Virus record (IMG/VR): IMGVR_UViG_3300044617_002446
Coordinates: 17,324-81,323 of that record
Length of the DNA stretch: 64,000 nucleotides
Strand: one strand, 5' to 3'
From: a virus
Below the pieces are notes generated by a model. That model ran no database searches. It saw only the letters and a list, made by a program, of their open reading frames with translations, and had not been told where the DNA came from. This document shows, in pieces, positions 24,328-34,000 of this stretch (positions are counted from its first letter, which is position 1; each line of letters starts with the position of its first letter). A program made the position numbers and the translations under genes.

Positions 24328-25005
24328 TTAAAATGGATTTGAACCTATAACAACTCCAGAGGGGTGAGCATTCCCATGCCACGGCATAGGAAACGCAACA
24401 GGAACGCCCCTATGCTGCGAAGCCATCATTATTAAATTTGAATTTGCCTTTTGTATAACTGTAATACTTCCACTTTCTTGATTTTGATTAAAATAATAAG
24501 CATCATCAGATCTTAGACCTAAAAGCAAATAGGCTTTTGTTTGTCTTTTGTAATCCGCAATTTTTTTTATATATCCGTTATCATCAACTTCATCTTCTGG
24601 TATTAATCTCAACATAGAAGGAAAGTCAACCCATCCTCCAGGATCAATTACATTTTTTCCTCCTTTTCCAGGAGAATCTCTGCCAACCTTTTCACATTTA
24701 ATAAACGCATTACCAGAAACTTGAAGATTTCCAAGTATTGTAAAATCTATAAAAACCTTTGCATCTTTTTCCCACTCAAATCCAGAGTTTATACCGATAA
24801 TATTTATTTGTTGTCTTTTATCATAAGAAAAAGTTCTGAAACAGTCACCTGTTCTAACCATATAATAAGACTTTCCTTCGCTGCCCTTTGATCCGTAACC
24901 ATTTGGTTTAGGTCCGCCAAAAGCCTCATCGTATTCAACAATTTGGAAAGGGTAAGAGATATTGGAACTTTTAATTGGTATTATATTAGCTTTATATGTA
25001 GCCAT
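24328..25005 (-). CDS. Virion-associated hypothetical protein, 225 aa
   Basis: Beta-rich, with many aromatic and glycine residues and no membrane segment. 'VFIDFTILGNLQVSGNAFIKCEK' (split) has a jelly-roll-like strand pattern. 'DPGGWVDFPSMLRLIPEDEVDDNG' follows. No family recognised. It sits 4 bases after the giant RCC1-type fibre gene and directly before the 335-residue gene, so all three are probably one transcription unit and parts of one appendage. Confidence 0.68.
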   Translation of the reverse strand: MATYKANIIPIKSSNISYPFQIVEYDEAFGGPKPNGYGSKGSEGKSYYMVRTGDCFRTFSYDKRQQINIIGINSGFEWEKDAKVFIDFTILGNLQVSGNAFIKCEKVGRDSPGKGGKNVIDPGGWVDFPSMLRLIPEDEVDDNGYIKKIADYKRQTKAYLLLGLRSDDAYYFNQNQESGSITVIQKANSNLIMMASQHRGVPVAFPMPWHGNAHPSGVVIGSNPF

Positions 25006-25009
25006 AATA

Positions 25010-28000
25010 TTAAATATTTTGTATTATTATACTTGAACCAGAACCAGTAATATAAACATTTCCGCCTGTTGTATAAATATAATTTTTATCAAAAACTGTT
25101 AATTTAGCAGCGTCTTTATTATTAGACAAACCAAAAGAGTTGGTGTATGAAACACCAATGGTAAATTTAGATGGATATAGACCAGAATACTCACCAATCA
25201 AAGATCCAGATACCTCTTTATCTGAAATACTTGGAACAGAAAACAATCTATCCAAGAAAAGAGATTCACCTGTAGATATTTGCCAAATGCCCGAAAATTC
25301 CCTTTCTCCTTGATATGTAGAAATAGGTCCAGATATAAAACCAGAACCGCTATTATTATAAAAATATCCCGTCATAGCATAATTTTTGTGTTCAAAAAAA
25401 CCACTATATAATCCAGTTCCAGATATATATTGATAATAAGTTTCGCCTCCAGAAAGGCGTCCATCATATTTTATTCCATTTATTCCACCAAAATCAGAAT
25501 AAAAATCAAAAGAAGTTAAATTACCGGAGTCACCTATACCGCTTGATATTATTATAATTGAATTATCTATATCATTTATAACAAATGAACAATTGAAAAG
25601 AGAACCAAAGTCCTCACCTGTTAGAATAGAACACAAACCAGAAAAAGAATCAAAATAGCCAGGCGGCACATTATTCGATATATTATTTGTATAAAATATT
25701 AAATTATCATTTAATAATAAATAATCGTTTGTCGTTAGAAGTGGTTCAATTATTTTTATAAAACCAGATGCATATTTATACCCTGTTGGAACTTTATATT
25801 GAATAACAACTCCAGCCGAGCTTCCAGTTATACCTGTTGAATAATTTATATAGCCAGACGTTGAAATACCTGTTATATTATAAAAAGATTTAATATAACC
25901 AGTAATGCCACTTTCGTAATCAAAAGTTTGAAAATTTGTATAGTAAGTTACACCCGTTGTTATATTCACGTCATAAGTAGGATTTAGCCATCTACCAAAA
26001 GCCAAGTCTTTATTTACAACATCTAGCTTTATTCTAGTGTATGACCCACTAAAACGACCAGATCCAGATGCAAAAAACGCATCAAAACTCCTAATTGTAT
26101 CTATTTCTTTTGTAGTTGGATTATAAAACCAGTCTACAATACCCGTATTAAAAATACCTGTTGCATAAATTGGACCCTTATATAAAGAGTAACCGGTATT
26201 TGAAACTATTCTTCCACTTGCTCTATTGAATCTTATATAATCACCAGAAGAATACCCAATAATTCGACCGCTCATTAAGGCGTTTTCAAAAACTCTAACA
26301 CCGCTATCTTGAGGTCTAACATCGGCGGTAAAATGTCCGCTTATACTAACCGGCACATTTCCACTGGGAATTATTTCATACAATCCGCCATCCCAACAAG
26401 TTAAACCAGTTTGTAATTCAGGGTTATCTCTATCCAAAGAAAAGAAATTTATTTTATTAACTTTAAAATAATCAACTGGATTTAATCCGACTAAATCAAT
26501 TGGACTCTTAAAATCCTGAAGCTCAACTTTATAATAATTAAATTTTACATCGCCAGCCTCACCAGGGTTAATTCCTAAATTATTAAAATCAATAAGCCAA
26601 CCTGTCCTCAAAGATTCCACAAAAAATGGACCATCACCGCTACCGTCCTGTTCTTCATCATCTTCATCCTCGTCTTCGCCTTCGTCTTCCTGTTCTTTAC
26701 ATGTAATACCTGATCCAATATAAAAAATATCAAATTCTTGGTCAAATAATTGTGGTGGACACCATTTTCCAGCTTGCTCAACTGTCTTTTTTGTTAACTT
26801 TAATAGACTTCTTGGTCTATACCAAGGATCTGCTATAAACCCTGAACCAGATAAATCTATGCCTGTTTTTATATCTAGTCCAGTTTGTGCATATAATGAA
26901 TCATAAATACCAGAATTAGTATAACCACTTAATAAACCAAATCCATCTGAAAGAAAAGGTTCGTTTTTCAGATATTCTTCTGGTACACTTGCTATAGTAG
27001 AATCAATACCGGTCCAATTAATGTTTGATATATAATGAAGCCTACTCCATGTTTTAGCATCTTGCGAACCATATAGAGATATAGAATTTGGTAAAACAAA
27101 TTTGAATCCATCTACCCTACCGGTTTCGAGATCAAGTCTTCTTTGTGTTTTGTTTATTTTTATATTGTATCCACCACTATGATAGTAGTTAGATTTATAT
27201 CCAATAATTCTACCACTCCAATATTTTAATATAGATTCTGATGGACTATTAGTAAAGTAATCACTAGGGTTTATATAAAAAACATCAGCTAATGGTCTTT
27301 CAATTTTTTCAAAAACACCAGTTTGACCAATGCCCGTATTACAACCAAGACCAGCATACCATATAAATCCAGTTCTATTTGGATTATAAGTATATGAAGA
27401 GAACTCTTGGTTTAATTTATTAAATAAATCACCCGGAGTAGAAAAATCTTTTTTAAATTCTAAATTAAAATTAGAAATTTTTTTGTATGGAGGATTACTA
27501 ATATATATATTTTTATATAAACCAGTATAATCAAAGTTGTACGGCTCAAAAGACAGAGTATCTCCAGAAAAAAAGTCACCAAAAAATATTATACCGCTGG
27601 ACCCACTAAAAAAAGAATCAGATGAAAAAAGACCCGTATTTGTACTTGTTTCGTATAAAAAACTATTATTAGATGGATCTATACCTGTTACACTCCCTTT
27701 CATGACACCAGAAATTAAATCAACAACAAAGGCATCATATAAAGGACCAGGTGGAGGCAGTTGCCCGCCAGAGATGCCATATTTTCCGGATAGTCCATCT
27801 ATACAAATTTCTTTTGGCTCTTTGTCATCGAGTTCTTCACACCCTTCTTTTTCAAGGCATATCGCAGAAAAATTATTTAAAAAACTATGCCAGCCAGTTA
27901 TTAGGAAAGGGTCAACTCTTAACAGCGGTAAATAATAATAAGCAGAATATACATCTGGAACAGCTTCATAAACTTTACTTATTATACTTTTATCTAATTC

Positions 28001-29959
28001 AATAGCGTAAGCAAAAACATTTTTACTATTTGTTCCCGATCTCACGTCATAAGTTAAAAAAGCATTTCTATTAGAGTTATAGATAAGTGTATTTTTGATT
28101 ATTTGCGGAAAATTTTTAATAGAAAAAACGTATCTAGTATTTGCTTCATTAAGAGAAGTATAAAAGTTTTCTGCCAGAGAAGGCTTTTCATTTACTTTTA
28201 CAAAGTATTCTGAATTAAGATAATTAGAAAAATTATGAACAATTTGAAAAGCTGGATCTTTTTCAGAAAACGTATTCGGGTTTATATACCCGTTCGATAT
28301 TAAAGAATTTTTATAATCCTCATTAAATCCAGGATCACTCGACCAATTATCAGCAGAATAAAAATAAAAATAATTTTTGTCTAAACCACGATATATATCA
28401 ACCTTAGGATCTGAAATATATTTATATTCAAAATTTAAACCAGTAACAACTTTTCCAGAAAGAGAACTTCCAGATATCTTTAAAAAAGAATTTAATGAAA
28501 ATGAAGCCTGACCTGTTGGCATTTTGATAAAGTAATCAGAAGGCTCATATGACCAGCCAACTGTTTTATCTATTTTTTGTAATTTTTTATTAATCGCCGT
28601 ATCTATTTCAAAATTTTCTACACTAGGGTCTCCACTTCCACCGATAACGATACTTAAAGGTGTTTTTAAAAAATCAACATATTTTAAACCATTATCCACA
28701 ATAGTTTGTGTAAATCCCCAACCATTAAAGGCATATAAAAAATTTTTATTATAATTATTAAAAGCAAACTCATCACATTTCTCATCTCCAATCCCTAAAA
28801 TACTACCATCATTTAAAACTACCACAAACCCATTCGCTCCAGCGTTTACATAAACTGCACCCGTTATAGAATTTAAATATGCAAAATCTTGAAAAGATCC
28901 AACGCCAGTCGCAAAAACTCTGCCAAATTTTTCATTAATAGAGTTTTCATATATAATTATTGTTTTAAACTCGCCTGCAGAAATTTCTTTAACAAAAGAA
29001 AATACTGGTATATTTCTTTGACCAAAAAAGTTATCTCCACGAGAAAAAATTTGACCATTTTTATTTAAAAATAAAGAATGAGAATAGCCTGCTGAAATAT
29101 AGTCTACATTTACTAATGTATCTAAATTTGATATTTGACCACTACTATTACTACCAATACCTGTTACCGTACCGTCTTCAAATAAAACAAGAGAATAACC
29201 ATTTCCAGCGGCTGCATATTTAATATTCTTTTGTAAGGAGTTTATATTTTCAAAATTTATTTGCCCACTATAATTTGCACCCCATCCAGTCACCCTATAA
29301 AGATTTTCATTTTTTTTAGTTATATCAACAATGGCTTGCACAGAAAAACTATTTGTAGAATTAAGCAAAAGATTTCTTGTCGTTGGATAAATTTCTAAAG
29401 AAAAAGATTCATCTTTTTTTAAAGAAAAGTTCCCAGTAAAAAAAAATGGAAATTGGGATCTTTCGTCTAGAATTTTTTCATTTTGATTTGGATATTTTTT
29501 AACACAAATACCAGCATCAAACATTCCTGTAATTGTTATGTTTTTTTCAAATCCAGAAAACGGATCCGATGACGAAAGAGGAATCCACATTGGGCTTGCC
29601 CAACTACCTGTAATTGGAGTTGAAAAATCATAAAAACCAGTTGGACTAGAATAATTTATATTATATTTTACAGATTCAGTAGAAACTTGTGGCAAATAAA
29701 CCCCAACAGCGTGATCATATCCAGCAGAAATATTATTAAAAAATAAATTTGACACACCAACCGATGCAAAATTCAAAACGCCAGAAACATTTGTACCCCA
29801 TCCCTGTATGTTAGAATTTTCATTTAATATTAAAGAATAATCAGGTGCAACAGACATAAAAACAGGAGAAAAACTTTCTCCACCTTTTGACCTGTTATCC
29901 TTTGTTAAACCAAACCCCGATATCGAAGTTAAAGTATCCCTTTTTATCTTTTTTCGCAT
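25010..29959 (-). CDS. Giant tail fibre protein with RCC1-type repeats
   Basis: The 1649 residues begin with RCC1/BLIP-II-like beta-propeller repeats at about 30-95 and 215-400: 'GWGTNVSGVLNF', 'GWGANYSGQINF', 'GIGSNSSGQIS', 'SRGDNFFGQRN', each followed by a 'ISAGYDHAV' or 'ISAGYSHSLFL' strand. The remaining 1200 residues are beta-rich with very frequent SG and TG dipeptides. An acidic run of Asp and Glu is coded at about 26644-26700. A receptor-binding or adhesin role is likely because propellers often bind sugars or proteins, but no ligand is known. It lies next to another giant fibre gene and shares its SG/TG style. Confidence 0.75.
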   Translation of the reverse strand: MRKKIKRDTLTSISGFGLTKDNRSKGGESFSPVFMSVAPDYSLILNENSNIQGWGTNVSGVLNFASVGVSNLFFNNISAGYDHAVGVYLPQVSTESVKYNINYSSPTGFYDFSTPITGSWASPMWIPLSSSDPFSGFEKNITITGMFDAGICVKKYPNQNEKILDERSQFPFFFTGNFSLKKDESFSLEIYPTTRNLLLNSTNSFSVQAIVDITKKNENLYRVTGWGANYSGQINFENINSLQKNIKYAAAGNGYSLVLFEDGTVTGIGSNSSGQISNLDTLVNVDYISAGYSHSLFLNKNGQIFSRGDNFFGQRNIPVFSFVKEISAGEFKTIIIYENSINEKFGRVFATGVGSFQDFAYLNSITGAVYVNAGANGFVVVLNDGSILGIGDEKCDEFAFNNYNKNFLYAFNGWGFTQTIVDNGLKYVDFLKTPLSIVIGGSGDPSVENFEIDTAINKKLQKIDKTVGWSYEPSDYFIKMPTGQASFSLNSFLKISGSSLSGKVVTGLNFEYKYISDPKVDIYRGLDKNYFYFYSADNWSSDPGFNEDYKNSLISNGYINPNTFSEKDPAFQIVHNFSNYLNSEYFVKVNEKPSLAENFYTSLNEANTRYVFSIKNFPQIIKNTLIYNSNRNAFLTYDVRSGTNSKNVFAYAIELDKSIISKVYEAVPDVYSAYYYLPLLRVDPFLITGWHSFLNNFSAICLEKEGCEELDDKEPKEICIDGLSGKYGISGGQLPPPGPLYDAFVVDLISGVMKGSVTGIDPSNNSFLYETSTNTGLFSSDSFFSGSSGIIFFGDFFSGDTLSFEPYNFDYTGLYKNIYISNPPYKKISNFNLEFKKDFSTPGDLFNKLNQEFSSYTYNPNRTGFIWYAGLGCNTGIGQTGVFEKIERPLADVFYINPSDYFTNSPSESILKYWSGRIIGYKSNYYHSGGYNIKINKTQRRLDLETGRVDGFKFVLPNSISLYGSQDAKTWSRLHYISNINWTGIDSTIASVPEEYLKNEPFLSDGFGLLSGYTNSGIYDSLYAQTGLDIKTGIDLSGSGFIADPWYRPRSLLKLTKKTVEQAGKWCPPQLFDQEFDIFYIGSGITCKEQEDEGEDEDEDDEEQDGSGDGPFFVESLRTGWLIDFNNLGINPGEAGDVKFNYYKVELQDFKSPIDLVGLNPVDYFKVNKINFFSLDRDNPELQTGLTCWDGGLYEIIPSGNVPVSISGHFTADVRPQDSGVRVFENALMSGRIIGYSSGDYIRFNRASGRIVSNTGYSLYKGPIYATGIFNTGIVDWFYNPTTKEIDTIRSFDAFFASGSGRFSGSYTRIKLDVVNKDLAFGRWLNPTYDVNITTGVTYYTNFQTFDYESGITGYIKSFYNITGISTSGYINYSTGITGSSAGVVIQYKVPTGYKYASGFIKIIEPLLTTNDYLLLNDNLIFYTNNISNNVPPGYFDSFSGLCSILTGEDFGSLFNCSFVINDIDNSIIIISSGIGDSGNLTSFDFYSDFGGINGIKYDGRLSGGETYYQYISGTGLYSGFFEHKNYAMTGYFYNNSGSGFISGPISTYQGEREFSGIWQISTGESLFLDRLFSVPSISDKEVSGSLIGEYSGLYPSKFTIGVSYTNSFGLSNNKDAAKLTVFDKNYIYTTGGNVYITGSGSSIIIQNI

Positions 29960-30003
29960 TATATTTAATATACACTTTCTTTTTAAAAAAACTAGCCCAA
30001 CTA

Positions 30004-30009
30004 TATAAT
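30004..30009 (+). promoter_or_regulatory. Possible -10 box directly before the 101-aa gene
   Basis: A perfect TATAAT (30004-30009) lies 7 bases before the ATG at 30017, with no good -35 box 17 bases upstream. If real, transcription would start at or next to the start codon, as at the replication promoters. An AT-rich chance match is possible. Confidence 0.3.
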
Positions 30010-30016
30010 AACTTGT

Positions 30017-30322
30017 ATGACAAATTTAATATGTTTTCTTCTTGTTTCATGTGGAGCAAGCGCGCTATGGTCATTATCTGACATTTTTATGCCGCTTAGA
30101 AATATTGTTGCAAAAAAATTTCCTTCATTTTTTAGAAAAATGCTATTATGCATGGAGTGTTCGGGTTTTTGGGTTGGAGTCGCGTGTTCGTTAATTTTTT
30201 TTGAACCAACTGAACTTGTAACACACTCAAACCCATTATTAAATAAAATTATTTTAGCAATTTATGGTGGAATAATAACTCATTTGGTAATAAAAGTAAT
30301 AAATAAAAAAGAATTAATTTAA
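30017..30322 (+). CDS. Small membrane protein with CxxCxGFW motif
   Basis: The 101 residues have about three hydrophobic segments (about 1-22, 45-65, 75-95). A motif 'LLCMECSGFWVG' in the middle resembles the C-x2-C-x-G-(F/W) motif of small phage and bacterial membrane proteins such as DUF1360 members. It may be a holin-like or membrane accessory protein; nothing proves lysis. It is one of only two plus-strand genes inside the 40 kb minus-strand block, divergent from the RCC1 fibre gene and 2 bases upstream of the 222-aa gene. Confidence 0.65.
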   Translation: MTNLICFLLVSCGASALWSLSDIFMPLRNIVAKKFPSFFRKMLLCMECSGFWVGVACSLIFFEPTELVTHSNPLLNKIILAIYGGIITHLVIKVINKKELI

Positions 30323-30324
30323 TT

Positions 30325-30993
30325 ATGAACACACAAAATTATTCATTAGAAGAAGCAAAAAACGCAGCAATTCAAGCAATTGACCTGTACTTTAATCCAA
30401 ATGAAAACAAAGGTTTGGCAAAATTCGGACCCAGCATGATTGTAAACGCCTATTTTGATTTAGGCAAAAATAAAGAAATAAGAAAAAACATCATAAACAA
30501 CTATGAACAAAAACATGAAATATTTGCAGATGTAGTTAGTTCTATGGACAATCCAAATTGTTCATGTAGAGGTAGATTTGGTACATACATTGAAAATAAT
30601 GTAGAAGAATCGGTTTCACTTTACAAAGAAGTAATCAATAAACTTGATGAAAATTCATTAAATATTTTAAAATCCGTAATAGAAAAACAAAACGCGGCGT
30701 TTGAAAAATTACAATCTGATGATGTTAAACCTGAAGAAAAAACAAATACACTTACAAAAACATTTACAACGCCTGCCGACAAAATTCTTTCGCCAGATGA
30801 AAATTTAAAAAAAGACCAAATAAATCAAGAACAGGTTTTTCCTGTTTATCTTGAGGGCAATGTAATAGAAATACGCGACACTCCAGAGGCTTACGGTAAT
30901 TTAATTAAATCAATGAGAGCAAATGGTGAATTTTATAAAGGATTGAATATAGTACCAAAACCAAATGGTAAAATTTGGGTTTATTTTTATTAA
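30325..30993 (+). CDS. Hypothetical protein, 222 aa
   Basis: Unknown family. Residues 1-125 are helical, with 'CSCRGRF' (about 74-80) holding the only cysteines. A linker rich in Lys, Glu and Thr follows. The C-terminal 55 residues ('VFPVYLEGNVIEIRDTPEAYGNLIKSMRANGEFYKG' in parts) form a small alpha/beta domain. It starts 2 bases after the membrane protein gene and ends 21 bases before the convergent 1870-residue gene. No membrane segment; the pair may be an independent plus-strand unit. Confidence 0.65.
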   Translation: MNTQNYSLEEAKNAAIQAIDLYFNPNENKGLAKFGPSMIVNAYFDLGKNKEIRKNIINNYEQKHEIFADVVSSMDNPNCSCRGRFGTYIENNVEESVSLYKEVINKLDENSLNILKSVIEKQNAAFEKLQSDDVKPEEKTNTLTKTFTTPADKILSPDENLKKDQINQEQVFPVYLEGNVIEIRDTPEAYGNLIKSMRANGEFYKGLNIVPKPNGKIWVYFY

Positions 30994-31014
30994 TTAATTA
31001 TTTTATAAACTTTA

Positions 31015-34000
31015 TCATACAGACAGACATTCCACAAACTCATATTCTACTTTTATACTTAAGTCGTAACTTCCATCTGCTATTTCGGGGCAGTCTTCAT
31101 ACCAATATTCTCCATCTCCTTTATATATAGTATTTCCCAATGAACTCGAGCCGCCCTTGCATGGATTTGGGGTATTTGGAAAAGCGGGATTTTCTGATGG
31201 ACATGATGTTGTAATATTTCCATTTACATTGCCCTGTATTATGCTGTCAATTGGTGTGGTACGATTATAGGTGTTGTGTGGACCTGGATTACTTATAGTT
31301 AAATTACAGGTACTTGTACAACTTGGATTTCCTGCTTTATTACATTTTATTGAAAGTAATTTTATACAATCCTTATTACCATTTTCATCATCATCATCAT
31401 CATCGTCATCATCACCTTCATCACAACATAGTATTTTTTTCTCCGGCATAGATCCAGGAGGCACTCCCGGTGGAAGAGGACACGTTTTTTGCACCAATAT
31501 ACCACCCTTGCTACCAGGACCAATCACATTACACCTTGCTCCAACTTGGTAGTCGCCATAAGAAAAACTATCTGGCAAACCAAAATCAGAACAAAAACAA
31601 CGCTTTTCTGTACCTTGGCAGCAACAAAATTGAGCTTGTTGATATCCAGTATAATTTTCGCCATATTTCTCTTTACATGAAGCAGTACAATCATTACTTA
31701 AAGGAGCAGTTTTACCTCCATCACATTTTGCTTCACAACAATAATAACATTTTTTACCTGGTGAATCGGGACAATCCGTTTCAATAGGATCCTCTTCTCC
31801 CAAGCAATATTGTCCACCAAATGGAGGTCCATCTAAACACGAACCTACCAATCTACAGCCCTGCCTACCAGGAGACTCGCATTCAGTATTTTCACATGGC
31901 AAACATTCATCTTTAGCACATGCCTTGTGGCAGCGACATTTTTTAACACCTCTTCCATTTGGACACGGGTAAACTGATTTTTCAACATATCCTGTCCAAT
32001 TATCAGTTGCACAGCATGAAGATTCAATAATTTCCTCCTGAATAGGCTCACCACCACATTGCCAAAACGTAGCTCGAATTCCACCTATTATATCTTTACC
32101 ATTTGCTAATCGTGTTTTACAGCTTTCATCAGTAAAAGCAGACTCTTCTCTCCTTTTATAAACAGTAAAATGACCATCTTTACCTTCGGGACCACCAATA
32201 TATACTCTTTCAGGTTCAATTGTAAAACCAAGACTCACACTAGATTGTTTTATTGTAGCAAAACATTCTTCGCATTTAGACTGGTTTCCTCCATTAACTA
32301 AGGTTTTAATAGTACAATCTGCAAGTATTTCAAAATTAGTACAATCACTATTATTTATACTACAACTCAAATCAAATTTCTGTTTACATGCTGGAGTTCT
32401 ATTTGTTTTTGGATCTAATCTACCTGTACCTATACTGTAAGTTCCATCGGGTCCAGTTTCAAAAGGACTGTCTACAGGAAGCAAGGGTCCTTGTTCTGGT
32501 CCAGATTCTGGTCCTGGCCCTGGTCCTGGCCCTGGTCCCGACCCAGATTCTGGCTCTGGTCCGTATCTTGGATCTAATGGTCCCTGAGCAAGAGGGGGCG
32601 GAGGTGGCGGTGGAGAAGTATTTTTACAAATATCACCAATGCATCTTGTATCATCACCCTTGTAAACACCATTTAAAAAGCCACATTGTTCTGAAGTTGT
32701 TTCTATACAATTTAAAAAAACTCCAGATACATCAAATCTACAACACACACCAACAGCAACAGGATTTTCAGTTGGCGCACAACCGTTTGGCTCCCTAATA
32801 TCATCATCGCTTATAATAAAATTAGCAGAAGATATACCAAATTGTAAAGATTCATATGGCACTAGTGTATTTAAGGTTAAATTAAATCCTTCAAATTTTT
32901 CTAAGTCACCCTCGTCTTCTAGAATTTGCCCGAGTCTTATGCTTTGTCTTGTTTTAGGTATTATAAAAGGAAGCTCTGTATAATAACCACTTGGCAAAAT
33001 TTCATTTGATTCAAAATGATCACCAAATAAAGGATCCGGCTTCCATTTACTATAAGTTATTAATCCCGTTAAATCATAATCCGTAAAACCAGTTCTATTA
33101 ATAGTATAACCAACTGATCTTTGCTCTTCGCAACCCGTATATCTATTTAGTGAAAAAGATAAAAAAGAATCAGGCTTTGGTGGACAAAAACCGTTTATAG
33201 CTATACTGCCGTCCCAGCAAATATCAGGCCTGGGTGGAAGAGTGATATCTCCATATTTTATTTTTAATAAATAGTTGCCAGAAGCAAGCTGTTGACTAAA
33301 CGAAAAAACATTTCCTGTGGTATTATATGGACCAGCGCGTAACGCATTTATTTTTTCGTTAACTTTGTAAAAATCCTGACAGTCAAAAAATTGAATTTGA
33401 CCTTTCGAGCTACCAGAAAGATCATTTTTCATATAATTTAAACCTCGAAAAGCAACAGCGAATTCGGCACCAAACGAATATTGATACGAATAACCTTCAT
33501 ATAAATTATTGAGAGCACCAGTACATCCAGCACCACTACAAACTCCTGTTATTAAAATGTGATCAGGTTTTAATTTATAAAATCCAGAAACACCATAAAA
33601 AGGATAATCATTTCCAGGTAGATTATTAAAATATACTCTTTTAAAAGGCGCTCCAAAAATATCTGTCGCATAACCTAAATCACAATTAAAAGCTTCATAA
33701 AAGTCATTTCTTAATTCATATTTTTCCTCAACCCCAGAAGCTATACCAATATATTGATAAATACCCCCGTCGTTTAAATAATTAAAAAATATACCAGAAA
33801 AAATACCAGAAAAACCTGTATTTGCATTTTCAGCATAATTATAAAAACCAGAATATAGTCCGCTAGTTTTTCCTACACATCCAGAACCTTCGCAAAAATA
33901 ATTGTAATCATAAGTTTCATTATAGGGTATATATGCACCAATATATAAATCATATAAAGTTCCAGAACTTGTATATACAACCCCGTTGTTAATATATCCA

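Noticed and set aside
26644-26700. A CTT/CTC/ATC-rich tract that looks like a microsatellite
   Set aside because: It codes for an acidic Asp/Glu run in the fibre protein and is not an independent repeat element. The same applies to the Asp tract at about 31384-31414.
31271-32798. Plus-strand open frames opposite the Cys-rich fibre, including one of 136 codons
   Set aside because: Their composition (runs of His, Leu, Ser) mirrors the reverse complement of Gly, Pro and Asp runs of the real minus-strand protein.
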